DNA from: Gallibacter sp963558965
GTDB taxonomy: Bacteria > Bacillota > Clostridia > Peptostreptococcales > Anaerovoracaceae
NCBI GenBank assembly: GCA_963558965.1
Contig: CAUWIT010000001.1
Location: 108,736 to 172,735 of the forward strand
Direction: 5' to 3'
Length of the DNA: 64,000 bases
Below the pieces are notes generated by a model. That model ran no database searches, was not told the DNA's origin, and was given only the letters and a program-made list of their open reading frames with translations. Positions 36,133 through 45,719 of the stretch are shown here, piece after piece. Position 1 is the first letter of the stretch. Every line of letters starts with the position of its first letter. Position numbers and translations under genes: made by a program.

Positions 36133-37803
36133 TTATTCTGATGCTTCTGTCGATGGAGTTTCTACTTCAGTATCATCCTCAACACGCTTTTCGTATTCGC
36201 AATACCAGCTGTTAATACCGCTATATGGATTAACAAAGTTAGGAGTTAAATCTCCATTAAATACTGGTGATTTAACTATGCCATATGTCTTATATCCTAT
36301 ACAATAGTAAGGCAACTCTTCATTTAGGTATTCTTTTAATTTATTTACAGTTTCTAGATTTTCTTCATCAGTATTACCGCTAAACAAATCATCTAAATAT
36401 CCATCTACCTTTTCATCCGTATATTTTGTATAGTTAAATTCTCCATCTGATTTTAGAAGATTTCTCATATCCATACTTTCATCTAAAATCATACCGCCTA
36501 TATACAAGTCGAAATTACCTTTTTTCAAAGCATTTTGATATGCCTTAGTATCTAGTTGGCTAATTTCAATGTCGATACCTAAACTTTTAAGTGAATCTTT
36601 TAGCTCCTCTGCAACTCCAACTCTATTTTTATTATTTTTATTTACAATTAATTTAAACTTAAGAGCTTTACCATCTTCACTATCTAAAATCTTATCATCG
36701 TTTTCATCAGCGAATTTTTCATCTTTAAGCAATTTGCTAGCATCGTCAATACTGTATTCGTAAGGTTTATCTAGCTTAGTTAATCCAAGATACTCAGGAT
36801 AATATAAGCTGTCGCTTTGTTTTAAACTGTTATAGTAATTTTCTTCAATTATCTTATCTACATCTAGTCCATAAGCAATGGCTTTTCTCAAGTTTTTATT
36901 TGTAAGAAGCTCATTGTTAAAGTTAAATCCAATATACTCTAACTGATTTGATACAAAGTTTTTAATTTTAATATCTTTTTTTGTTATCTTCGCTTCTCTG
37001 TTGGCTCTCTTATCAAAGAATACTGTTATATTACTTGTCTCAGCCATTTTTGTTTTATTACTGCTAGCCTTAACAACTCTTATACGCAAATCACTTACAG
37101 CTTTTTCTCCATAGTAATTTTCGTTTTTGCTTAATTTCATTTCCTTAGTTGCGTCATAAGATTTAAATTTGAACATGCCACTTCCTACAGGTTTAAAATC
37201 TTCTGTATCTGATTTTAAATCGTAAGTGCTGTCGAATTTATGCTCAGGCAAAATTGGAAATGACAAATAGCTTAAAGACATATCACTGCTGTCCTTAAAA
37301 GTCACTTTTAAGTTTGAACCGCTACCGCTTACGCTCTCGATTTTATCGATTTTTTCGTAGTATTCCCCATCTTTTCCAATAGCTTTAATAGCATCAAAAG
37401 TAAATGCTACATCATCAGCATCTACAGATTTGCCATCATGCCATTTGGCACTGTTAAGCTTAATAGTCAAAGTATCGCCACTAAAGCTATAACTTTTCGC
37501 CAAATCTCCTATTGGCTTCATATTTTCATCAAAAGTAAACAAGCTGCTGTAAATTAATTTACTTATATAAAACACATCTTCATCTGTAGACACTAGAGGA
37601 TTTAAAGTCTTCGCTGGCTCCATAGATAAAACCACTTCGTTAACTTTATTTTTTTCTATAGTTACATTGTTGATTGCGTTTTCCACTTGCTTGTCATCGT
37701 TACAACCTTTGATACCAACTACAGCAAAAATAATAATTACAATTACTGCACCTATTTTGATCAAGTTGTCCCTATTCATACTTATTTTAGTACTAATCTT
37801 CAT
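36133..37803 (-). CDS. ABC transporter substrate-binding protein, family 5 (peptide/nickel type)
   Basis: Extracellular peptide- or solute-binding protein. 556 residues. An N-terminal hydrophobic segment (about 15-33) ends in GIKGCNDD, a poor lipobox with Lys two residues before Cys, so it is a lipoprotein or a membrane-anchored form. The SBP_bac_5 pattern follows: TLNPLVSTDEDVFYISKLIY, LTIKLNSAKWHDGKSVDADDVAFTFD and a C-terminal lobe. No permease or ATPase gene is nearby. The start overlaps coaE by 11 bases and has GGTGA before it, so it is cotranscribed with coaE and polA. Confidence 0.9.
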   Translation of the reverse strand: MKISTKISMNRDNLIKIGAVIVIIIFAVVGIKGCNDDKQVENAINNVTIEKNKVNEVVLSMEPAKTLNPLVSTDEDVFYISKLIYSSLFTFDENMKPIGDLAKSYSFSGDTLTIKLNSAKWHDGKSVDADDVAFTFDAIKAIGKDGEYYEKIDKIESVSGSGSNLKVTFKDSSDMSLSYLSFPILPEHKFDSTYDLKSDTEDFKPVGSGMFKFKSYDATKEMKLSKNENYYGEKAVSDLRIRVVKASSNKTKMAETSNITVFFDKRANREAKITKKDIKIKNFVSNQLEYIGFNFNNELLTNKNLRKAIAYGLDVDKIIEENYYNSLKQSDSLYYPEYLGLTKLDKPYEYSIDDASKLLKDEKFADENDDKILDSEDGKALKFKLIVNKNNKNRVGVAEELKDSLKSLGIDIEISQLDTKAYQNALKKGNFDLYIGGMILDESMDMRNLLKSDGEFNYTKYTDEKVDGYLDDLFSGNTDEENLETVNKLKEYLNEELPYYCIGYKTYGIVKSPVFNGDLTPNFVNPYSGINSWYCEYEKRVEDDTEVETPSTEASE

Positions 37804-38386
37804 ATTTCACCAAAAGCTCCTCTATTTTTTGATAAAGTTCTTCTATCCCAAAAGAATTATCCAAAACTTCATCTGCTAAAGCAATTTTTTCGTCGTCTAA
37901 CATTTGACATGCCATACGAGCTTTAACATCTTCTTCTGTTGTATTATCTCTTGAAACTACTCTATTTATGCGTATTTCTTCATCAGCTGTTACAACCCAA
38001 GTCACATCGCACCATTTATCAAGGCCTTGTTCAAACAGAAGTGGTATATCTAAAAACATAAGCTTCTCGCCGTCGTCTTTAGCTTTTTTTATCTGTCTTA
38101 TCATCTCGTCCTTGATTTCTCCATGAGTAATTTCATTTAACTTTTTCTCATTTTCCTTGTTGGTAAAAGCAATTGAAGCAAGATGTTTTCTTTTAAGATT
38201 TCCATTTTCATCTAGTATTTCTTTTCCAAATACATCTACTAACCTAGCTAAAGCTGGTTTTTGTGGCTCCAATATTTCATGAGCTATTTTATCTGCATCA
38301 CTTACAGTAAAATTTTTTTCTTTTAGATAAGATGATACTGTACTTTTACCACTTCCAATACCACCTGTCAATCCGATGATTTTCAT
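37793..38386 (-). CDS. coaE: dephospho-CoA kinase
   Basis: Last step of coenzyme A synthesis, phosphorylating the ribose 3'-OH of dephospho-CoA. 197 residues. P-loop GGIGSGKST near the N-terminus, DADKIAHEIL, FLDIPLLFEQGLDKWCD and a C-terminal lid helix are typical. Directly after polA, a conserved Firmicutes arrangement. Confidence 0.96.
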   Translation of the reverse strand: MKIIGLTGGIGSGKSTVSSYLKEKNFTVSDADKIAHEILEPQKPALARLVDVFGKEILDENGNLKRKHLASIAFTNKENEKKLNEITHGEIKDEMIRQIKKAKDDGEKLMFLDIPLLFEQGLDKWCDVTWVVTADEEIRINRVVSRDNTTEEDVKARMACQMLDDEKIALADEVLDNSFGIEELYQKIEELLVKYED

Positions 38387-38413
38387 AACCCTTATCCTAT
38401 TTTATTATATTTC

Positions 38414-41068
38414 TTACTTTAATTCCATCCAATTTTTACCTTCATTTAAATCAACTGAAAGCTCCACGCTAAGTTTAATGGCATTTTCCATATTTTCTCT
38501 CAATATTTCCTTTACCTTAGCCTCTTCATCTTTGTGAACTTCAAGTATTAATTCGTCGTGTACCTGTAAAAGCAATCTAGACTTCATGCCCTTTAATCCG
38601 TTGTACACTTTTATCATAGCAAGCTTGATTATATCTGCTGCACTTCCCTGTATTGGAGTGTTCATAGCTAGACGCTCATTTGCTTGTCTTATATTAAAAT
38701 TAGATGCTTTGATTTGTCTTATATATCTTTTTCTTCCCAAAAGAGTTTTTACATATCCATGTTCTCTACAAAATCCTACTTGTAAATCCATAAAATCCTT
38801 TACAGCTTTATGCTTTTCAAAGTAATCATTGATGTATTTTTCAGCTTCCTTTACAGATATGTTCAACCCTGTGCTCAATCCATATGAACTCATACCATAT
38901 ATTACACCGAAGTTTATAGCTTTTGCACTGCTACGCTGCAAAGGTGTCACCTCATCTTCGGGTACTCCCATAACTCTAGATGCAGTGGCCTTATGAATAT
39001 CTAATCCTTTGTTAAAAGCATCTATTAAAGCTTCATCTCCACTCATATGTGCCAATACTCTTAACTCAATCTGGGAATAGTCAGCACCCATCAATATATA
39101 ATCATCATCCATTGGTACAAAAGCACTTCTAATTTGCTTACCTATTTCTTCTTTAACAGGTATATTTTGCATATTTGGATTTGAACTTGAAATACGCCCC
39201 GTTGTAGTTACAGTCTGATTAAAGTTTGCATGGATTTTTCCATCTTTTGCAACAACACCATTTAAACCTTCAACATATGTGCTATTTAGCTTAGCAAGTT
39301 TTCTGTATTCAAGTATCAATGGCACAATTTCATGTTTATCTGCTATTTTTTCTAAAACTTCCGCCCCTGTTGCATAACCGCTTTTTGTTTTTTTAACAAC
39401 TGGTAATTGAAGCTTTTCAAATAAGATCACGCCTAGCTGTTTCGGTGAATTTATATTGAAATCTTCCCCTGCAAGGTCATGGATATTTTTTGCGATTTCA
39501 TCAATCTGATTTGTCAAGTCAACACCCATATGATGTAATTTCTCTACATCTACAGTAAAACCAACGTATTCCATATATGCCATTACTTCGATAAGTGGTA
39601 ACTCAACTTCCTCGTAAACCTTTAAAAGCTCCTCTTCTTTTAACAATTCTAATTGGATTTCTCTAATTTTATCAACTATTGTAAACCAGTTTGCCAAATT
39701 GCTATAATCTTTTTTAGCTTCTGTTTGGGCAAACATATCAAGTTGCATTTCCTCATCGCCAGATGTTTCTGCAAGTTCATCCATATTGATCTGTGCTCTA
39801 TCCCAAGCCAATCCTTCAATAGCATAGTCGTTTTTGCTTGCATCTAGAACATACTCAGCGATTGCTACATCCCCTGAAACCCTAAAATCTGCCATTCCTA
39901 AATAAAGCAAATTGTATATATCATTTTTAATGTCATGGCCATAAATTGCTTTAGTTGAAATAGCTTCCTCGGCGTATTTTCTATACTCTTCCATGGCCCA
40001 TTCAAAAATATAGACTGTGTTATCAACTGCTATGGCTAGATTTTCTATTACAGGAATGTCTTTGTGGTTTTGGTCAGAGGTTACTTTTATCCCAACTTCT
40101 TGAACTTTTGAAATTGCTTCTTTAAAATCATCAATTGTATTTTCATCAATAACTTTATATGCGTATTTGTTCAATTCGTCATTTTTATTGCAATCCTTTG
40201 GAATTTCAAGCTTTTTTAGAAAACTGTTAAACTCTAGCTTAGTGTAAATTTCAACTAGCTTATCGTAGTCATACGGTTTTACTTGGCACTGATCAAAGTC
40301 CATATCCATAGGTACAAATCTGTTTATCGTTGCCAATCTTTTACTCATAAACGCTTGAGTGTAGTTTTCCATCAACTTGTTTTGAACGCCCTTAGGCCCT
40401 ACCTCATCTATTTTTTCGTAGATATTTTCAATGCTTCCGTAATCCACAATCAATTTTGTAGCAGTTTTTACACCTATACCTTTTACACCTGGTATGTTAT
40501 CTGACTTATCACCCATAAGACCTTTACAGTCTATAAATTGTGTAGGTGTAAATCCGTATTCGTCTATAAAAGTTTTTTCATTGTATAGATCGAATTTTGA
40601 TACTCCTTTTTTTGTAAAAAGCACTTCTGTCTTATCTGTAGCCAGCTGAAGCGCATCTCTATCACCTGTTACAATTAGAGTATTTATCTGTTTTTCTTCT
40701 GCTTGTCTTGATATTGTGCCAATTAGGTCATCTGCTTCAAAACCTTCCATCTCGATATACATAATATTCATGGCATCTAAAACTTCTTTTAAAATTGGAA
40801 GCTGCATAACTAATTCTAGTGGCATACCTTTTCTGTCTGATTTGTATTTATCATACTCCTTATGTCTAAAAGTCGGTGCTTTTACATCAAAAGTAACCAC
40901 AAGATACTGTGGATCGTATTCTTTTTTTAGTTTTTCAAGCATATTGATAAAGCCGTAAACAGCTTCTGTATATATCCCATCTTTTGTTACCATAGGATTT
41001 TTGTTCATGGCATAATACGCTCTGTTAATTAAACTATTACCATCTATTACTATTAATTTATTTTCCAT
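38414..41068 (-). CDS. polA: DNA polymerase I
   Basis: Repair and Okazaki-fragment polymerase. 884 residues: an N-terminal 5'-3' exonuclease (LIVIDGNSLINRAYYA, VTGDRDALQLA, GDKSDNIPGVKGIG), a middle 3'-5' exonuclease-like domain, and a family A polymerase (ADYSQIELRVLAHMSG, then RSSAKAINFGVIYGMSSYGL, then QVHDELILE). The middle domain lacks the Exo I Asp-x-Glu and a clear Exo III Tyr/Asp, so proofreading is probably absent, as in Bacillus PolA. The ATG at 41074 is also possible; 41068 fits the family start better. Confidence 0.97.
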   Translation of the reverse strand: MENKLIVIDGNSLINRAYYAMNKNPMVTKDGIYTEAVYGFINMLEKLKKEYDPQYLVVTFDVKAPTFRHKEYDKYKSDRKGMPLELVMQLPILKEVLDAMNIMYIEMEGFEADDLIGTISRQAEEKQINTLIVTGDRDALQLATDKTEVLFTKKGVSKFDLYNEKTFIDEYGFTPTQFIDCKGLMGDKSDNIPGVKGIGVKTATKLIVDYGSIENIYEKIDEVGPKGVQNKLMENYTQAFMSKRLATINRFVPMDMDFDQCQVKPYDYDKLVEIYTKLEFNSFLKKLEIPKDCNKNDELNKYAYKVIDENTIDDFKEAISKVQEVGIKVTSDQNHKDIPVIENLAIAVDNTVYIFEWAMEEYRKYAEEAISTKAIYGHDIKNDIYNLLYLGMADFRVSGDVAIAEYVLDASKNDYAIEGLAWDRAQINMDELAETSGDEEMQLDMFAQTEAKKDYSNLANWFTIVDKIREIQLELLKEEELLKVYEEVELPLIEVMAYMEYVGFTVDVEKLHHMGVDLTNQIDEIAKNIHDLAGEDFNINSPKQLGVILFEKLQLPVVKKTKSGYATGAEVLEKIADKHEIVPLILEYRKLAKLNSTYVEGLNGVVAKDGKIHANFNQTVTTTGRISSSNPNMQNIPVKEEIGKQIRSAFVPMDDDYILMGADYSQIELRVLAHMSGDEALIDAFNKGLDIHKATASRVMGVPEDEVTPLQRSSAKAINFGVIYGMSSYGLSTGLNISVKEAEKYINDYFEKHKAVKDFMDLQVGFCREHGYVKTLLGRKRYIRQIKASNFNIRQANERLAMNTPIQGSAADIIKLAMIKVYNGLKGMKSRLLLQVHDELILEVHKDEEAKVKEILRENMENAIKLSVELSVDLNEGKNWMELK

Positions 41069-41111
41069 AATCATACTCGTATTCTATCAAATCTAAAATT
41101 AACTTACAATG

Positions 41112-43271
41112 TTATATAAATTCCATTTCCCAATGGTAATTTCCTTTTTCATCTTTTACATATCTAAAATATGCGCTAAACTTATTTCCCTTTTTGCTTA
41201 CAAGACCTCTAAAACCTACTTTGCCATTTTGAAGTAGTAGCTCAACCATTCTCGGCGTAACTTCCTTGCCAAAGCCTTGTATGTATTTGTCGTTTTTCCA
41301 AATGGTAAAATTACATCCGTTTCTCCAGTTGCTACAACCAAAAGCCTTTTCAGTTTCAATTACAGGGTTGCCGCAGTTAGGACACTTGCCTATAACTTTT
41401 GCACCTTCTGGTATTTTAACTTGTGAGGCAAATGTAGTATCTTTTTTTATGTCACTAACTGACTTCTTTGTAAAGTCTTTTATTAAATCCAAAAAGTCAT
41501 TCTTTTTAAACTTGCCCCTTTCTATATCTGCCAAAGTTTTTTCTAACCTGCCAGTATAATCCAAGTCGAACAACTCTCTAACTGGAAAAGTCTCTACCAT
41601 CATTTTACCTAAGTCGGTGCATATCAAGGATTTTTGCTTTGCCTTTATATATCCAACATCTTTTAGTTTTCTAATAGTTTCAGCTCTCGTTGCTGGTGTG
41701 CCTATGCTAAAACCACTTAAAACTGACATCATCATCTCATCAGAATCCTCTTCACTAGCGCTTTTGCCGCAAGTTTCCATTTCCTTTAAAAGAGTTTTTT
41801 CCGTATGATGTTTCGGCGGTTTTTTTACAACTTCCTTTACATTTCCATCATCTATTGTAAGCATTTCGCCTTTTTCAACCATTGGAAGTACTGTGTCTTT
41901 TGATTGGATTTTTTCTGCAAGTCTAAATCCCTCTTCAATTTGGACTTTGCCCTTAGAGATTATAAGGCGATTTTCATCTTTACCCTCGATTTTAATAGTC
42001 AATTTTGTTTCTTCACTTATAGCTTGTGGTAAAAATTGAGCTAAAAATCTATTTCTTATTGCTTCATATACTTTGATTTCATCTTGGATTAAATTTTTTG
42101 GAGTTACATAAGTAGGAATGATTGCACTATGTGACTCTACCTTTTTGCTATCAAAAATACGTTTCGTATCCTTAAACTTTATTTTATGTTCATAAGGCAT
42201 ACCTTTTTTTACGTTTTCTAGTACTTTTTTGGCCTTATCTTTTAAACTTTCGTCAAGTACACTACTTGCTGTTCTCGGATAGGTAATAAGCTTTTTTTCG
42301 TAAAGCTCTTGGGCTACTTTTAAAACTTTATCTGAAGTCCACCCTTTGTATTTACTTGTAATAAATCCTTGCAAGTTTGATAAATTAAACAAAAGGGGAG
42401 GATTTTCTTTTTTTATCTCTACTTCTTTATCTATAACTTGGCAATTGCCGCCTAAAATTTCATTTAAAAGATTATCTAAAACTTCTTTATCTGGAAATTT
42501 TTCATTTAGCTGATTTTTTTCTTTGTAGTAGTAAGTGCCACCAAAAGTTTCGTCATCTTTGTTCTTTAGTTCCAATAACAACTTATAGTATTTGCTACTT
42601 TCAAAGTTTTCTATTTCCTTATCTCTATCGTAAATTATTTTCAATGTCGGTAAAAGCACTCTACCTACATTTAAAACATTTTTGTAACCTGCATTTTGAT
42701 ATTTAACTGTTGCTACTGATGTTAAGTTTATACCTATTAGCCAATCCGCTATTTGTCTACCAAATCCAGCATCCTGAAGAGGCAACATATCTTTGTTATC
42801 TTTTAATTCATCTAAGCCTCTTAAAACTTCATCTTTTGTCCACTCATTTAAAAGCAATCTCTCTATATCTTTTTCTGTTTCTAAATATACAAATATTTCA
42901 TCTGCTATTACCTGACCTTCTCTATCCCAGTCAGTAGCTGAAACAACACCTGAAACATCTTCTCTTTCCATTAGAGATTTTATTATTTTTATTTGCTTTT
43001 CAGCGCCAGTATCAACTTTTTTTCGATTGTTATTTTCTGTCTTAATTTTATATTTAAATTCATCTGGTATAAATGGATAATTTTCTATTTTCCATCTACC
43101 CATCTTTTCATCGTAATCTTCAGTATCATAAAGCTGAAGGAGGTGACCAAATACCCATGTTATGATGTAGTGATCACCCTCCATATATCCATCTTTTCTG
43201 TTTTTTATACCAACTGCATCTGCTATATTTCTCGCAACAGATGGTTTTTCTGCTATAATTAATTTTTTCAA
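41112..43271 (-). CDS. topB: DNA topoisomerase III (type IA)
   Basis: Decatenase-type topoisomerase that nicks and passes single strands. 719 residues. TOPRIM domain with IIAEKPSVARNIADA and SATDWDREGQVIADE; active Tyr near residue 331 in ITYPRTASSVL; C-terminal zinc-binding repeat CPNC with CSNWRNGC. The start codon is TTG at 43271, seven bases after AGGAT; no better ATG exists. Lies between the aldehyde dehydrogenase and polA genes; unlike plasmid topB, it shows no mobile neighbours. Confidence 0.95.
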   Translation of the reverse strand: MKKLIIAEKPSVARNIADAVGIKNRKDGYMEGDHYIITWVFGHLLQLYDTEDYDEKMGRWKIENYPFIPDEFKYKIKTENNNRKKVDTGAEKQIKIIKSLMEREDVSGVVSATDWDREGQVIADEIFVYLETEKDIERLLLNEWTKDEVLRGLDELKDNKDMLPLQDAGFGRQIADWLIGINLTSVATVKYQNAGYKNVLNVGRVLLPTLKIIYDRDKEIENFESSKYYKLLLELKNKDDETFGGTYYYKEKNQLNEKFPDKEVLDNLLNEILGGNCQVIDKEVEIKKENPPLLFNLSNLQGFITSKYKGWTSDKVLKVAQELYEKKLITYPRTASSVLDESLKDKAKKVLENVKKGMPYEHKIKFKDTKRIFDSKKVESHSAIIPTYVTPKNLIQDEIKVYEAIRNRFLAQFLPQAISEETKLTIKIEGKDENRLIISKGKVQIEEGFRLAEKIQSKDTVLPMVEKGEMLTIDDGNVKEVVKKPPKHHTEKTLLKEMETCGKSASEEDSDEMMMSVLSGFSIGTPATRAETIRKLKDVGYIKAKQKSLICTDLGKMMVETFPVRELFDLDYTGRLEKTLADIERGKFKKNDFLDLIKDFTKKSVSDIKKDTTFASQVKIPEGAKVIGKCPNCGNPVIETEKAFGCSNWRNGCNFTIWKNDKYIQGFGKEVTPRMVELLLQNGKVGFRGLVSKKGNKFSAYFRYVKDEKGNYHWEMEFI

Positions 43272-43284
43272 ATTTAAATCCTAT

Positions 43285-44664
43285 CTACCCTAATATTTTT
43301 CGTATCAAATTTAATTTCTTTTCAGTATATGGTGGATATCGTAGTGGTACGTCCAAGTAATTTTTACCATACTCTACAGCTTTTGGACGAGTAAAAGTTT
43401 CAAAAGTGTGTTTGCCGTGATATACACCCATTCCTGAATTACCTACTCCACCGAAAGGCAATTTACCGTTTGCTACATGCATAACCACATCGTTAACACA
43501 ACCTCCACCAAATGAAACTCCATTTATTACATTTTTTATAACTTTTTTATCTCTGCTAAAAATATAAAGTGCCAAGGGTCTTGGTCGTGATTTTATCTTT
43601 TGAATTTCTTTTGACAAATTATCGTAGCCTATAACTGGTAAAATTGGACCGAAAATTTCCTCTTGCATAATCTCATCGTCCCAATCTACGCCGTTTATAA
43701 TAGTTGGCTCTATACAAAGTTCTTCTTTATATCTCATACCACCCCATATGCTTTTTCCATTTATTGAGCATTCGTCAATTAGCTGAGATAACTTGTTAAA
43801 TCTGTTTTCGTTTATTATATGTACATAATCTTTGTTTAGCACTGGATTTTCATCGTACATAGCTTTTATATATTTTTTTAGTAATTCTAAAAATTTATCT
43901 TTTACTCTGTTATCTATTAACAAATAGTCTGGCGCAACACAAGTTTGGCCTGCATTTAAATATTTACCCCAAGCAAGTCTGCGTGCTGCTACTTTCAAGT
44001 CTGCTGAGCTATCTACGATACAAGGACTTTTTCCTCCAAGTTCAAGGACTACAGGAGTAAGTTTTTTTGATGTCGCCTTCATAATATCTTTTGCAGCATT
44101 TGGACTGCCTGTAAAAAATATTAAATCGTAGCTGCCTTTTAAAATTTCTTCATTGGAAATTTCCTCATCTACACAGTAGACATACTCTTCATCAAAAATA
44201 CTTCTTACAATTTTTCTTATGATTTCACTTGTATGTTTACTATTTCTTGAAGGTTTTAGGACTACAGTATTTCCTCCTGCAATTGCTCCAGCCAAAGGTA
44301 ATACAGCTAGCTGAAATGGATAATTCCACGGCGCTAATACAAGTACATTGCCATAAGGCTCTCTGTAAATATAACTAGAAGAAGGCCAATGTGAAATAGG
44401 GCTGATTTTGATTTTTCTTTTATTCCACTTGGCCAATTTCTTTTTATACAATTTTATTTCATCTAAAACTATGCTTATCTCTGTTAAATAGGCTTCTGTT
44501 TCAGATTTGTTAAGGTCTTTTTTTAAGGCAGATAATATATCATCTTCTCTTTTTACGATTTCATCTTCCAGCTTGCTAAGCATCCTCACTCTAAAAGAAA
44601 TATCTTTAGTCAAGTCAGCGTTAAAAAACTTGCGCTGAATTTTGTTTATTCGTTTTATTGTCAT
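43285..44664 (-). CDS. aldehyde dehydrogenase (ALDH3/YwdH-like)
   Basis: NAD(P)-dependent oxidation of an aldehyde, probably a fatty or aliphatic one. 459 residues, the short ALDH3-type length. Nucleotide-site segments VLVLAPWNYPFQLAVLPLAG and FFTGSP; catalytic Glu in LELGGKSPCIV; catalytic Cys in NAGQTCVAPDY; and QEEIFGPILPVIGY. The C-terminus has the ALDH3-like FGGVGNSGMGVYHGKHTFE. Probably in an operon with the upstream 93-aa protein and nitroreductase. Confidence 0.93.
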   Translation of the reverse strand: MTIKRINKIQRKFFNADLTKDISFRVRMLSKLEDEIVKREDDILSALKKDLNKSETEAYLTEISIVLDEIKLYKKKLAKWNKRKIKISPISHWPSSSYIYREPYGNVLVLAPWNYPFQLAVLPLAGAIAGGNTVVLKPSRNSKHTSEIIRKIVRSIFDEEYVYCVDEEISNEEILKGSYDLIFFTGSPNAAKDIMKATSKKLTPVVLELGGKSPCIVDSSADLKVAARRLAWGKYLNAGQTCVAPDYLLIDNRVKDKFLELLKKYIKAMYDENPVLNKDYVHIINENRFNKLSQLIDECSINGKSIWGGMRYKEELCIEPTIINGVDWDDEIMQEEIFGPILPVIGYDNLSKEIQKIKSRPRPLALYIFSRDKKVIKNVINGVSFGGGCVNDVVMHVANGKLPFGGVGNSGMGVYHGKHTFETFTRPKAVEYGKNYLDVPLRYPPYTEKKLNLIRKILG

Positions 44665-44683
44665 TATATCTATTACCTTTATT

Positions 44684-44965
44684 TTATACCTTTTCGTATC
44701 CAGCAGATTGCATCATTTCATCTGCTTCTTCCTTAGTTAGTTTCATATTTACACAAAGATTGATAATATCTTCTTTTGACATTTCTGGATCTTGAGCAGT
44801 ACTTAAACAAATAAAGGCATCTTTATCCATTTTAAGTTTGCTAAAAGTTATTTCTCCAGAAGCTATTTTTCTGTCGTAATACCTGAAAAATACAATCCTG
44901 AATGGAGTTTCAGGATTGTTATTTGTCGGTTCGTCTCTATAAGTTTCATATAAATACGTTTTCAT
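44684..44965 (-). CDS. hypothetical protein, 93 aa
   Basis: I do not recognise a family. The N-terminal half looks like a mixed beta segment (TPFRIVFFRYYDRKIASGEI). The C-terminal half is helical and acidic, with two short SKEDIINLCVNM and TKEEADEMMQSAGYEKV helices that resemble a small helix-turn-helix or UBA-like element. No signal peptide, membrane segment or Cys pair. CGGAGAG precedes the ATG by four to five bases. It is clearly coding by position and ribosome site, between nitroreductase and aldehyde dehydrogenase, so a redox context is possible but not shown. Confidence 0.75.
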   Translation of the reverse strand: MKTYLYETYRDEPTNNNPETPFRIVFFRYYDRKIASGEITFSKLKMDKDAFICLSTAQDPEMSKEDIINLCVNMKLTKEEADEMMQSAGYEKV

Positions 44966-44987
44966 AGTCTCTCCGATTTTAATTATT

Positions 44988-45533
44988 CTAAATAAATGTT
45001 ACTAGTTCGTCTACGTCTTTTCTCTTAGGTGCAGATGGAGCATCCCCTTCTGGATATCCCATTGCAATAAATGAGACAATTTTTTGTCCCTGGGGTATTT
45101 CTACAATTTCTGCTACTTTGTATTCGTCGAAAATACCCATAATTACTGTTCCTACTCCTTTTTCGTGAGCTGCAAGACAAAAAGTTTGAGCTGCTATACC
45201 CGCATCAAAGTTTTCCCATCTATCTTCTTTAGGTGTTGAATAAGAGCCATCTTTTTCAAATCCACTTTTGCCTATTACAACATTTTGTATAACTAGTGCC
45301 GGCGCATTTTTCAAAGTTTTAGTATTGTATCCAAAACCTAAAACGCATTCATCTGCAATTTTATCGATAATTTCACGGTCTTCAACTACAATATATCTTG
45401 CAATTTGGCTGTTTTTCCATGATGGTGCATATGATGCAGCTTCTATAATTTCTTTAATAGTTTCTCTATCAACTTTTTCATCTTTAAATTTTCTGATACT
45501 TCTTCTTTCTTTAATGCATTTGATGGTTTCCAT
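44988..45533 (-). CDS. nitroreductase family protein
   Basis: FMN-dependent NAD(P)H oxidoreductase. 181 residues. N-terminal FMN site IKERRSIRKFKDEKV, AASYAPSWKNSQ, and C-terminal GTVIMGIFDEYKVAEIVEIP with FIAMGYPEGDAPSAPKRKD are characteristic. First gene of the leftward nitroreductase-ALDH-topB-polA run; promoter at 45598-45626; GAGGT site before the ATG. Substrate unknown. Confidence 0.93.
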   Translation of the reverse strand: METIKCIKERRSIRKFKDEKVDRETIKEIIEAASYAPSWKNSQIARYIVVEDREIIDKIADECVLGFGYNTKTLKNAPALVIQNVVIGKSGFEKDGSYSTPKEDRWENFDAGIAAQTFCLAAHEKGVGTVIMGIFDEYKVAEIVEIPQGQKIVSFIAMGYPEGDAPSAPKRKDVDELVTFI

Positions 45534-45597
45534 TTTTTTACCTCACTTAAAACAGTATTAGCAATATTATAAACATTATTTAATCTTCTAATTAAAC

Positions 45598-45626
45598 ATT
45601 ATACTACACTTTTTCTTTTTTTTACA
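45598..45626 (-). promoter_or_regulatory. promoter of the nitroreductase-polA run
   Basis: Minus-strand TGTAAA (45626-45621), 17-base spacer, TATAAT (45603-45598). The rest of 45534-45597 is an AT-rich leader with no other visible element. Confidence 0.6.
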
Positions 45627-45658
45627 CCGTATTATTAAATTAATTAATCTACCTTTAC

Positions 45659-45687
45659 TTGTAATTTAACCCATTATTTTATATAAT
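45659..45687 (+). promoter_or_regulatory. sigma-A promoter of the DUF368 gene
   Basis: TTGTAA (45659-45664), 17-base spacer, TATAAT (45682-45687), 32 bases before the ATG; divergent from the nitroreductase promoter. Confidence 0.75.
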
Positions 45688-45719
45688 TAAAAGGAATTTT
45701 ATTTTACAAGAGGAAATAT

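Noticed and set aside
41112..43271. topB as a sign of an integrative element
   Set aside because: Neighbours are chromosomal housekeeping genes, with no relaxase, integrase or conjugation gene nearby; chromosomal topB is common in Firmicutes.
45534..45719. Small RNA or riboswitch in the nitroreductase-popT gap
   Set aside because: Apart from two divergent promoters the gap shows no stable fold or known riboswitch core.
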